Assembly: GCA_021784265.1 (NCBI GenBank)
Contig: JAJXTA010000135.1
Coordinates: forward strand, 1 to 7,118
Source: a bacterium
GTDB lineage: Bacteria; Verrucomicrobiota; Verrucomicrobiia; Limisphaerales; J093
DNA: 7,118 nucleotides
Direction of reading: 5' to 3'
The position numbers and the translations under genes are program-made. The notes beneath the pieces are model-generated. The model worked only from the letters and a program-made list of their open reading frames with translations. It had not been told where the DNA came from and made no database searches. Positions 1-6,815 of the stretch are shown here, one piece after another (within the stretch, counting starts at the first letter, position 1; each line of letters opens with the position of its first letter).

Positions 1-906
1 GTTGTTGGTCTCGCGCCGGAGGTCTAACGTCGGCGCAAGCACCGCCGTGACCGGATCGCTGAAGTCCGGAATGCCGTTGTGATTCGCATCGCTGGCGTCG
101 GAGATGAGCAACAGCCAGTCCAAGTAGCCGGGAAGGCCGACCGCTGGGGTGGCGTCCGCAACCGTGAGGAAGGCCCCGTAGTTGGTCCCATCCCGTTGGA
201 GCGGCGCGGGCAGTTGGTATTGGAAGGCTTGACCCTGGGCGTTGGTCCAGGCCCCGGGGCTAAGCGCCACGTCGTTGGGATCGATAACCACCAGCGCCGC
301 CGAACCCGCCAGCAGGTTGGTCGGCGCCAGGACCTGGGTGAGTTGGACGCTGCCGGTGAGGTTCGTGGCCAGGTTCGTGTAATTGAGCTGCCCGTCAAAC
401 TCGATGAGTTGGAAGGTGGTGTTAAAGGTCAAGCCCAAGTCGGGCAGAGCGAGCTGACAGCTTCCCTGCGTCGCCCCCGCGGCCCGGCTCCAGGTGGCGT
501 TCATCGTGCTGGTGCCAAGCGGGGAATCGAAGACCCCTTGCGTGGTGGTCGTGGCCACCGCTTGGCCGACTTCGAAGAAATCCGAGACGCCATTCGAGTT
601 GCTGTCCACGAACGGCGGCACATCCAGGCTGAAGGGCAGCCACGCAGGCTCGAAAAGCGTGGGGTCCACGTACCGCAAATAACCGCCGTGCGAGTAGGCA
701 GACTGGCCGCCCTGGGGCGCGAGTTCGTTGTTGGGCGGGTCGGTTTGGGTGGCGCTCAGGGCCAACGAGTAGGTCTGGCCGAACAGGGTCGCGGTCGCGG
801 GAGCGACCTGGAGCGAGAGACAGTGCAGACTCACCTGGACCTGGCCCGCGGCCAGGGTGTTGCCCACCGTGCCCAGCACCAGCGCCCACACAACCACGCT
901 TCTCAT
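1..906 (-). CDS. Secreted protein with thrombospondin type 3-like calcium loops (partial, C-terminus beyond window)
   Basis: Reading leftwards from an ATG at 904-906, the frame stays open for 302 codons to the window edge, so the C-terminus is missing. The protein begins with a Sec signal peptide (MRSVVVWALVLGTVGNTLAA, cleavage near residue 20). The mature part is rich in Thr, Asn, Gln, Ala and Leu and looks like beta-rich extracellular sequence. Two loops, DSNSNGVSDFFE (residues 101-112) and DANHNGIPDFSD (273-284), match the D-x-N-x-N-G-x-x-D-F-x-E/D calcium-binding pattern of thrombospondin type 3 repeats, which is frequent in Verrucomicrobiota surface proteins. They are 172 residues apart, which suggests calcium-clamped junctions between domains. 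The start is supported by a strong Shine-Dalgarno sequence (GAGGAGG, 912-918) five bases upstream. The gene diverges from eboD across 91 bp. I recognise no enzymatic domain; the function is unknown, with adhesion or a cell-surface structural role possible. Confidence 0.
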   Translation of the reverse strand, partial: MRSVVVWALVLGTVGNTLAAGQVQVSLHCLSLQVAPATATLFGQTYSLALSATQTDPPNNELAPQGGQSAYSHGGYLRYVDPTLFEPAWLPFSLDVPPFVDSNSNGVSDFFEVGQAVATTTTQGVFDSPLGTSTMNATWSRAAGATQGSCQLALPDLGLTFNTTFQLIEFDGQLNYTNLATNLTGSVQLTQVLAPTNLLAGSAALVVIDPNDVALSPGAWTNAQGQAFQYQLPAPLQRDGTNYGAFLTVADATPAVGLPGYLDWLLLISDASDANHNGIPDFSDPVTAVLAPTLDLRRETNN

Positions 907-911
907 AGCAT

Positions 912-918
912 CCTCCTC
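912..918 (-). promoter_or_regulatory. Strong ribosome binding site of the secreted-protein gene
   Basis: On the minus strand GAGGAGG ends five bases before the ATG at 906. This near-perfect anti-16S match fixes the start of the leftward gene. It is the best Shine-Dalgarno sequence in the window; the other genes have weak or distant ones. Confidence 0.75.
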
Positions 919-944
919 TAACGCGCCCTGCCACTCGCCGCAAG

Positions 945-972
945 CGGAATCTCGAATTAAACTCGAATTCCG
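945..972. promoter_or_regulatory. Candidate operator in the divergent control region (tandem CTCGAATT inside a CGGAAT/ATTCCG inverted repeat)
   Basis: The 91-bp gap between the divergent genes (907-997) must carry both promoters unless one lies inside the opposite gene. It contains CTCGAATT twice, at 951-958 and 962-969. The copies are offset by exactly 11 bp, about one helical turn, so they face the same side of the DNA. They are bracketed by CGGAAT (945-950) and ATTCCG (967-972), a 6-bp inverted repeat. This is also the most AT-rich part of the gap. The arrangement would suit a dimeric regulator or a shared promoter, but no convincing -35/-10 pair could be assigned and no binding protein is known. 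The structure is seen; the role is inferred. Confidence 0.35.
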
Positions 973-997
973 GCGTCGGAGAGAGAAGACTAAACTG

Positions 998-2191
998 ATG
1001 GCTGTTATCGAACGGGAGTTTCAGGTGACGTACCGGCACCGGGTGTACTTCACCCGCGATGTCTTCTCCCCCACCAACCCGCTGCTGAAGGAGCTGCTGA
1101 CGCAACGCGAGCCGGAACGGTGTCACCAAGCCCTGGTAACCCTGGACGAGGCGCTGGGGACGGCCCGGCCGGGTTTGGCACGCCAGATCGAGGACTATTT
1201 CGCGCGGTTTGCCTCCGCGCTCAAGCTGGCTTGTCCGCCCCTCCTCATCGAGGGCGGCGAGCGCGCCAAGAATTCCTTCTTCCATGTCACTCAGGTCCAT
1301 TCCTGCATCGAGCGGTACGGGCTTTGTCGGCACTCGTACGTCATCGCCATCGGCGGCGGGGCACACCTCGACGTGGTGGGGCTGGCCGCCGCCACCGCCC
1401 ACCGCGGCATGCGGCTGGTGCGCATCCCGACCACCACGCTCGCCCAGGATGACTCCGGGGTCGGGGTAAAGAACGGGATCAACGCCTTCGGGAAGAAGAA
1501 CTTCATTGGCGTGTTCGCACCCCCGTTTGCCGTCATCAACGATGCGGAGTTCCTCCTCTCCCTCCCGCCGCGAGACAAACGGGCCGGTTACGTCGAGGCC
1601 CTCAAGGTCGCCTTAATCCGGGACCGCGCCTTTTTCGAGGAACTGGAGCAGCACGCGAAACGATTGCGCGCCTTCGAGCCCGAGGCCATGGCGTGGCTGA
1701 TCCGGCGTTCGGCCGAATTGCATGTCCACCACATCGCCACCTCGGGTGATCCCTTCGAACTCGGGTCGGCGCGGCCCTTGGATTTTGGCCACTGGGCCGC
1801 CCACAAACTGGAGGAACTGTCGGAGTACAACCTCCGCCACGGGGAAGCGGTGGCGATTGGCGTCGCCCTGGACACGCTCTATTCGCAGGCGGCGGGCCTG
1901 CTGGCGCCCGCGGCGGCCACACGGGTGCTCCGGTTGCTCGAGCGGCTTGGCTTCACCCTCTTCGCGGACGAATTGCTCCACCGCGATGCCGCCGGTCAGT
2001 ATCTCCTGTTGGGTGGCCTGCGCGAGTTCCGCGAGCACTTGGGTGGCGAGCTGACGATCACGCTGCTGGCGGAGCTGGGCCAGGGCGTGGAGGTCCACCA
2101 GATGAACCCCGCCTGGGTGCTGGAGGCGATCCAGGAGCTGGTCCGCCGCCAGCGCCAAGCGGGGCCGGTGGAAGCCGCCCACGCCCTTTGA
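998..2191 (+). CDS. eboD: EboD-type sugar phosphate cyclase (3-dehydroquinate synthase family)
   Basis: The 397-residue protein belongs to the EboD branch of the 3-dehydroquinate synthase/sugar phosphate cyclase superfamily, which are cytoplasmic NAD- and metal-dependent enzymes that cyclise phosphorylated ketoses. Visible landmarks are GGE-x-x-K (86-91), the NAD-binding GGG (119-121) with D125, RIPTTTLAQDDSGVG (142-156) followed by KNGIN (158-162) and K166/K167, E200 in VEALK, H265 in LDFGHWAAHK, and H281 in RHGEAVAIG. E200, H265 and H281 correspond to the three metal ligands of the family, so the enzyme looks active. The stretches around 'AQDDSGVGVKNGINAFGKKN' and 'LDFGHWAAHKLE' are typical of EboD rather than housekeeping AroB. 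The true product of EboD is not settled. ATG 998 was chosen because the protein aligns from MAVIEREF and a GGAGAGAG (978-985) precedes it by 12 bases; the upstream in-frame ATG at 857 lies within the divergent gene. eboF follows after 12 bp. Confidence 0.9.
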   Translation: MAVIEREFQVTYRHRVYFTRDVFSPTNPLLKELLTQREPERCHQALVTLDEALGTARPGLARQIEDYFARFASALKLACPPLLIEGGERAKNSFFHVTQVHSCIERYGLCRHSYVIAIGGGAHLDVVGLAAATAHRGMRLVRIPTTTLAQDDSGVGVKNGINAFGKKNFIGVFAPPFAVINDAEFLLSLPPRDKRAGYVEALKVALIRDRAFFEELEQHAKRLRAFEPEAMAWLIRRSAELHVHHIATSGDPFELGSARPLDFGHWAAHKLEELSEYNLRHGEAVAIGVALDTLYSQAAGLLAPAAATRVLRLLERLGFTLFADELLHRDAAGQYLLLGGLREFREHLGGELTITLLAELGQGVEVHQMNPAWVLEAIQELVRRQRQAGPVEAAHAL

Positions 2192-2203
2192 GGCCTCCGG
2201 CTG

Positions 2204-3604
2204 ATGAAAAGGACGGTGGTTCTCAACGTCGTCGGGCTTTGCGAGTCCTTGCTCGGGCCGGCCACTCCCCGGCTCGAAGCCTTCCGCCGCGCGGGCACGC
2301 TGACCCGCATCCGCCCCGCCTTTCCCGCCGTCACGTGCACCGCCCAGGTCAACTACACCACGGGCGTCACCCCGGCGCGGCACGGGATCGTGGGCAACGG
2401 CTGGTACAACCGGGAACTGGCCGAGGTGCAATTCTGGAAGCAAGCCCACCCACTGGTCCAAGCCCCGCAGCTCTGGGAGGAACTCCGCGCCTGCGAGCCG
2501 GACTTCACCTGTGCCCGGCTCTTTTGGTGGTACAACATGTACTCGAGCGCGGACTACGCGGTGACGCCGCGCCCCTCTTACCCCGCCGATGGGCGTAAGG
2601 TGTTCGACATCTATGCCCAACCCTACAGCCTCCGCACCGACCTCAAACGCGAGCTGGGGGAGTTCCCCTTCCCCGCCTTCTGGGGCCCCGCCGCGGGCGT
2701 CGATAGCCCGCAGGGCCGCTCCGACGCCGTCACGCGCTGGATCGCGGCGGCCGCCCGTTGGGTCGAGAGCCGCTACCATCCCACCCTCCACCTGGTCTAT
2801 CTGCCGCACTTGGATTACAACCTCCAACGGCACGGGCCGCTCAGCGCGGGGCTAGGCGAGGACCTGCGCCACATCGACGCCTTGGTCGGGGAGCTCATCG
2901 ATTTCTTCGAGCGCCAGTCCGTGCAAGTCGTTCTCCTCTCGGAGTACGGCATCGTGCCCGTCGATACGCCGCTCCACCCCAACCGGTGGTTCCGCGACCA
3001 GGGCTGGCTGACGGTCAAAGAGGAACTGGGGCGGGAGCTGCTCGATTGCGGCGCGAGCCGTGTGTTCGCCGTTGCGGACCATCAGGTGGCCCATATTTAT
3101 CTCAACGACCGGTCCCTGGCCCGGGCGGTCCGCGAGCGGCTGGAACGTCAGCCGGGGGTGGCTCAGGTGCTCGGGCCTGAGGAAAAGCCCGAGGCCGGCC
3201 TCGACCATCCGCGCGCGGGTGACCTGATCGCCGTGGCCGGCCCGCGGGCGTGGTTCACCTACTACTATTGGTTCGACGATCGGCTCGCCCCCGATTTCGC
3301 CCGCACCGTGGACATCCACCGCAAGCCCGGTTACGACCCCGTCGAGTTGTTCCTGGACCCACGCTTACCCTGGATCCGCGGGCGCATTCTCTGGCGCTTG
3401 CTCCAGAAACGCCTCGGGTTCCGCATGCTGATGGATGTCATCCCGTTGGACGCCACGTTGGTGAACGGCTCCCACGGGGCGTGCCCGCCCGACCCCAGGG
3501 ACTATCCCCTCCTCCTCACCCGGCGGGCGGTGGGAGGGAGCGGCGACCCACTCGCCTCGACCGCGGTCTATGCCGCGCTGCGCCGCCTCATCACCGAGGG
3601 CTGA
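2204..3604 (+). CDS. eboF: EboF-type phosphodiesterase/nucleotide pyrophosphatase family protein
   Basis: The 466-residue protein belongs to the alkaline phosphatase superfamily, in the type I phosphodiesterase/nucleotide pyrophosphatase group as found in ebo clusters. The nucleophile is probably T44 in FPAVTCTAQ (40-48), followed by YTTGVTPARHGIVGNGWYNR (51-70). Further family landmarks are YLPHLDYNLQRHGP (189-202), LLSEYGI (234-240), and GSHGACP (412-418) with H414. Compared with classical NPP enzymes, several metal ligands differ: the first Asp of the 'iDG' motif is V10, the 'SDHG' pair is E237-Y238, and the His four residues after D194 is Q198, with a His two residues later instead. I recall SEYG and HLDY-x-LQR as normal for EboF-like proteins, so this may be a subfamily trait. 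No signal peptide or membrane segment is seen, so it is probably cytoplasmic. Translation is likely coupled to eboD: GAGG (2190-2193) overlaps the eboD stop. The substrate is unknown; a phosphorylated EboD product is an inference. Confidence 0.82.
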   Translation: MKRTVVLNVVGLCESLLGPATPRLEAFRRAGTLTRIRPAFPAVTCTAQVNYTTGVTPARHGIVGNGWYNRELAEVQFWKQAHPLVQAPQLWEELRACEPDFTCARLFWWYNMYSSADYAVTPRPSYPADGRKVFDIYAQPYSLRTDLKRELGEFPFPAFWGPAAGVDSPQGRSDAVTRWIAAAARWVESRYHPTLHLVYLPHLDYNLQRHGPLSAGLGEDLRHIDALVGELIDFFERQSVQVVLLSEYGIVPVDTPLHPNRWFRDQGWLTVKEELGRELLDCGASRVFAVADHQVAHIYLNDRSLARAVRERLERQPGVAQVLGPEEKPEAGLDHPRAGDLIAVAGPRAWFTYYYWFDDRLAPDFARTVDIHRKPGYDPVELFLDPRLPWIRGRILWRLLQKRLGFRMLMDVIPLDATLVNGSHGACPPDPRDYPLLLTRRAVGGSGDPLASTAVYAALRRLITEG

Positions 3605-3613
3605 CCGTCAGGC

Positions 3614-3637
3614 GTGGCTGGCGCTTCCCCCAGCCGC
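3614..3637. terminator. Possible bidirectional hairpin between convergent eboF and msrA
   Basis: In the 42-bp gap between two converging stop codons, GTGGCTGG (3614-3621) can pair with CCAGCCGC (3630-3637), giving an 8-bp stem with one G-U pair and an 8-base loop. There is no T-run on either side, so this is a weak candidate for intrinsic termination. It is listed because both transcripts have to end near here. Confidence 0.3.
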
Positions 3638-3646
3638 CACCCGCGC

Positions 3647-4300
3647 TCATTGGGCGGCCGCCCGCTTGGCGTGCTTCTCCAAGAACTTCTCCAGCTTGGG
3701 ACGAATGATGTAGGTGCAGTAAGGGGCGTTGGCGTGGTTGCGGTAATAATCCTGGTGGTACTGCTCGGCGGGCCAGAAGTGGGTCAAGGGCACAATCTGG
3801 GTGACGATGGGCGCGCTGAACTCCAAGCCCGCCTGCTCCTTGGACTTCAGGGCCGCCACCCGCTGCGCCTCGTTGTGGTAGAGGATGATCGACCGGTAAT
3901 TGGTTCCCACATCCGGTCCTTGCCGGTTGAGTGTGGTGGGATCATGGGCGTCCCAGAAGGCCTGCAAGAGCTGCTCGTAGGTGATCCGGTTGGGATCGTA
4001 AACGATCTGGATGACCTCCGCATGGCCGGTGCGTCCGGTGCAAACCTCGTGGTAGGTCGGGTGCGGCGTCAGGCCCCCAGCGAATCCGCTGGTGACCTTG
4101 ACCACCCCCTCGAGCTGCTGGAAGATCGCTTCCAGGCACCAAAAACAGCCGCCGCCGAACGTAGCCACCTCGGTGTGATCGGTGGCGGCGGGGGGCGCGA
4201 ACGGATCGGGGGCGGGCTTCGGGTCTCCCGCCAACGCCGCGGTCGAGCCGAGCATCAGGGCCGAGACCCCGGCCGCGAGCAAGCAAAGGTTGAGCGACAT
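3647..4300 (-). CDS. msrA: Exported peptide-methionine (S)-S-oxide reductase MsrA
   Basis: MsrA reduces methionine-S-sulfoxide in proteins back to methionine. The 217-residue protein shows GGGCFWC (49-55) with nucleophile C52, HPTYHEVCTGRTGHAE (80-95), WDAHDPT (116-122) with D120, GTNYRSIILY (132-141), and C195 in NAPYCTYI, equivalent to the first resolving Cys of E. coli MsrA. The third, C-terminal Cys of E. coli MsrA is absent; the protein ends in a lysine-rich PKLEKFLEKH tail. Residues 1-24 form a Sec signal peptide ending in AALA before a short Pro/Asp-rich linker, so it probably acts in the periplasm and needs an envelope reductant. No MsrB is fused or adjacent. The start ATG (4298-4300) has only a weak AGGG upstream, but the signal peptide begins there. 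It lies 48 bp downstream of the hydrolase on the same strand, separated by a hairpin, so it may have its own promoter. Confidence 0.93.
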   Translation of the reverse strand: MSLNLCLLAAGVSALMLGSTAALAGDPKPAPDPFAPPAATDHTEVATFGGGCFWCLEAIFQQLEGVVKVTSGFAGGLTPHPTYHEVCTGRTGHAEVIQIVYDPNRITYEQLLQAFWDAHDPTTLNRQGPDVGTNYRSIILYHNEAQRVAALKSKEQAGLEFSAPIVTQIVPLTHFWPAEQYHQDYYRNHANAPYCTYIIRPKLEKFLEKHAKRAAAQ

Positions 4301-4320
4301 GCCCTAATATGACCCATAAT

Positions 4321-4346
4321 CCCGGCTTGGCAAGTCTGCCGCCGGG
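4321..4346 (-). terminator. Strong hairpin between the hydrolase gene and msrA
   Basis: CCCGGC (4321-4326) pairs with GCCGGG (4341-4346) and, after a two-base bulge, GGCA (4329-4332) pairs with TGCC (4337-4340), closing a four-base loop. This 10-bp stem of mostly G-C pairs starts two bases after the hydrolase stop codon (4349-4351). On the minus strand it is followed by ATTATGGG rather than a true U-run, so a Rho-independent terminator is plausible but not classical. It could instead protect an mRNA end or attenuate read-through into msrA. Confidence 0.5.
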
Positions 4347-4348
4347 CT

Positions 4349-6766
4349 TTAGGGCGGCGCGCCCTCGGCCAGGGGAGCGGCCGCCGCCGGCCACCCCAGC
4401 CAGCGGGCCAGAAACGCGAACGTGCCCGCCCCGTGAATCGTGTGCGGCCCGGCAAACCATTCCAGCACACACCGGTCCCGCAAGCCCAGCCGAGCCTCAT
4501 ACAAGAACCGGACCTTGGCGAACTCATAGGCGACCGTCTCGTCCGGCGCGACTCCGTCCCGGTGGCCGCGCTCGACCATGAACGGGCGGGGCGCGATCAG
4601 GGCGGCCATCTCGGAGTAGTTGAACGTGCTCCCGAGGTCGAATTCGAAGATCTCGTACTCGCCGCCCCAGACGTAACTGTAGGGGCTGACGGTGGAGGCA
4701 TTCTTCCACACCCAATCGTTAAAATCGCCCGAGCAGATCGACAGACAATAGTTCGGCACCAACGCGGGCACGCGCATCGCCGTCTTGCCGCCATAACTCA
4801 AGCCGTAGAAAGCGAGGCGCGCCGGGTCCACGAACGGCAAGGTCTGAAGCCAGTCGGTTATACGCTGGTGTTGGGGCACGATGATGGAATAGAGCGTTTT
4901 CTGGAGCGGGTTGGCCTTGCGCTGCAACGACCGGAAGCGGTCCGTGAACAGGTAGAGGTTCTGCGGGGCGAAGGTGACCAGGCCCCGTTCGGCCAGCCGG
5001 GCGGCAAAGGCCTTGTAATAGCCGTAGCCGGCCTCACCGATCGTGTCCTGCGGCCGGCCCTCCAACCCGTGCTGGCAGACCACAACCGGGCGGCGTTCGC
5101 CTGGCGGGATAGCCTTCGGGATCAGGAGGAGGCCGTAGGCGAACACGTCCGGAAACACATCCAGTACCACCTCGTATCCGGTCCATTTGGGTTCGTCATA
5201 GACCCGGCGCGAGCGGACGTTGAGCGGTTCGAACGGCTGGTCGAACCGGCCGATCACCTCGTCGGCGAAAAACTCGCGATACGTTGCGCTCGTGGCCGCA
5301 TAGCGCTCCGGGGAGCTGGTGTCCAGCCGGGCCATGAAACGTTGGCGGACGTAGGGACTCTCGGCCAGCAGCCACTGGTTGTGCCGGTCCAACTCGTGCA
5401 TTTGGGCCGCCTGCCGCGCCGCGGCATCGAGCGGTCCCAAGTACGCCGTGGGCCTCCGCCCGACCGGGGCGAGAACCCGACCGGGCGCCAGCGCCGCCAG
5501 GAACCGGCGCAAGGCCGGCGCCGAACCGAAGGGCCCCGTGCCGTCGCCGCTGACCACCAAGTCCATTTGGGGTGGCGGCTGCAGGCCGGCCACCAAGGCC
5601 CGCGCCCGACTCACCTCGGCGCGGACATCGGCAATCAGCGGGGTGGTCAAACGGCCGGGCGCCCCGCCGGTCCCGACTGGGACCTCCACCTCGGGACCGC
5701 GCGCGGCCTCGACGATCAGCGGACGCGGGGCCACCAGGCCGGCGAGTTCGGCGTCGCCAAACTCCCGCAAGAGCCCGAAGACGTTGCGGTCCACGGGCTC
5801 GCGCCAGAGGTCTTCCCGGCGGTCGAAATACCCGCTGACCGCCACCGCCGCGAGGCGTGGGTCCAACGCCCCGGCCTCCAGCGCCAGCAGACCGCCCTCA
5901 CCCCAGCCAAACACCCCGATGGCGCGCCGCCCCGCGTCGTCCGCCCGGTCCGTCGTTTCCGCGGGGCGGCTGGCCCAATCCACCAGCGCTAACACCTTCT
6001 GGATTTCGTACCCGATGAGGTGACGCCCCAGCTCGTAGGCCGGACGGTAAATGAACTCGCGGTTGCTCAAACTGGCGCCCCGGTCGCCCTCCGGCGTCTT
6101 GGGCGCGCCACGCGCGCGGCTGATTAACACCGGTGCGATCACCCAGCACCCGCTCTCCGCCAGGCGGCGCGCGTACTGGCAGGCCGGGGGCACGCCCGGC
6201 ACCAGCCCGGCGAGTTGCTCCGGCAACTGATCAGCGTCTGGCAGAGCGATGACCAACGGCGCCCGCCCCGCCAACCGCCCCGTCCGCTCGAACCGGCGGC
6301 GCGCCGCCCGATCCCCCGTGGGCGCCAGCAACACCCCCTCCCCGTGCACGTCGCCGAACGCCGGCCACCGCACGGCATAGGCCACAAAACCACTCCCCTG
6401 CCCCACACGCGCCCCACCAGGCCGGTCGCCCACAAACGCCAAGGCGCGAAACGGGACCCGCGGGTCTCTCACCCCGAGGATGTGGGCGAGTCGGGCGCGG
6501 TTCGTTTGCACCGAGGCGTCATAGCCCGCCGCGGAGGAAAGGTCGCGACGCCAAAAGCGCGCGCGCTCCGTCACGGACTGGGCGGTCTGGCGCAACAGGA
6601 AACGATCGACCCCGGCCACCAGGTTGGAGGCGAGGTCCCCTTGCCAGGTGAGTGGCGTGGTGCCTGGCAGCGGTGCGCGATCGCCGTTCGGCGCCAGGGG
6701 CGCCGCAGCCGCGAGCGGTGCCAGCAGCGCGGTGGGCAGCACCAGGCCCGCGACCGCGCGCCGCAC
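4349..6766 (-). CDS. Large exported tandem alpha/beta-hydrolase (acetyl xylan esterase/dienelactone hydrolase-like), first module catalytically dead
   Basis: From GTG 6766 the protein has 805 residues and starts with a signal peptide (about 1-22, VRRAVAGLVLP through LAAAAP), so it is probably periplasmic. It consists of two homologous modules, each a helical lead-in plus an alpha/beta-hydrolase fold. The second (about 480-788) has an intact site: oxyanion HG (566-567), YGLSYGG with nucleophile S657, LIAPRPFMVE (723-732) followed by acid D737, and H775/H778 in GPHTIHG. The first (about 74-425) keeps FGWGEGG and LVAPRPLIVE (344-353), but its Ser position is G289, its HG is PD, and acid and His are lost. 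Secreted carbohydrate or ester hydrolysis is likely; the substrate is unknown. An in-frame GTG at 6847 would overlap the upstream gene by 32 bp and add 27 residues with unusual codon use (many A/T third bases). No good ribosome site supports either; GGAGGA (6791-6796) lies 24 bases before GTG 6766. Confidence 0.83.
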   Translation of the reverse strand: MRRAVAGLVLPTALLAPLAAAAPLAPNGDRAPLPGTTPLTWQGDLASNLVAGVDRFLLRQTAQSVTERARFWRRDLSSAAGYDASVQTNRARLAHILGVRDPRVPFRALAFVGDRPGGARVGQGSGFVAYAVRWPAFGDVHGEGVLLAPTGDRAARRRFERTGRLAGRAPLVIALPDADQLPEQLAGLVPGVPPACQYARRLAESGCWVIAPVLISRARGAPKTPEGDRGASLSNREFIYRPAYELGRHLIGYEIQKVLALVDWASRPAETTDRADDAGRRAIGVFGWGEGGLLALEAGALDPRLAAVAVSGYFDRREDLWREPVDRNVFGLLREFGDAELAGLVAPRPLIVEAARGPEVEVPVGTGGAPGRLTTPLIADVRAEVSRARALVAGLQPPPQMDLVVSGDGTGPFGSAPALRRFLAALAPGRVLAPVGRRPTAYLGPLDAAARQAAQMHELDRHNQWLLAESPYVRQRFMARLDTSSPERYAATSATYREFFADEVIGRFDQPFEPLNVRSRRVYDEPKWTGYEVVLDVFPDVFAYGLLLIPKAIPPGERRPVVVCQHGLEGRPQDTIGEAGYGYYKAFAARLAERGLVTFAPQNLYLFTDRFRSLQRKANPLQKTLYSIIVPQHQRITDWLQTLPFVDPARLAFYGLSYGGKTAMRVPALVPNYCLSICSGDFNDWVWKNASTVSPYSYVWGGEYEIFEFDLGSTFNYSEMAALIAPRPFMVERGHRDGVAPDETVAYEFAKVRFLYEARLGLRDRCVLEWFAGPHTIHGAGTFAFLARWLGWPAAAAPLAEGAPP

Positions 6767-6815
6767 CCAACGGCGTGCCCAAGCGGGAGGTCCTCCGCTC
6801 CACCCGCCGCGGGAC

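Noticed and set aside
79..921. 280-codon open frame on the plus strand, antisense to the secreted-protein gene
   Set aside because: The product is Arg/Gly/Val/Gln-rich without a domain, whereas the minus strand gives a signal peptide, calcium loops and a strong ribosome site.
857..997. In-frame 5' extension of eboD from an ATG at 857
   Set aside because: It would add 47 residues without similarity to the family, overlaps the start of the divergent gene and its ribosome site, and has no Shine-Dalgarno sequence; ATG 998 fits the protein family.
1613..2833. 406-codon open frame on the minus strand, antisense to eboD and eboF
   Set aside because: It spans the junction of two well-supported genes on the other strand, shows no motif and has a biased shadow-like composition.
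4433..5992. 519-codon open frame on the plus strand, antisense to the hydrolase
   Set aside because: Long antisense frames are expected opposite high-GC coding DNA. The product is rich in Arg, Gly, His and Gln without recognisable domains, while the opposite strand encodes clear hydrolase motifs throughout.
6786..6796. GGAGG-T-CCTCC odd palindrome near the hydrolase start
   Set aside because: The arms are separated by one base, so no hairpin loop can form, and a motif this short and GC-rich is likely by chance.
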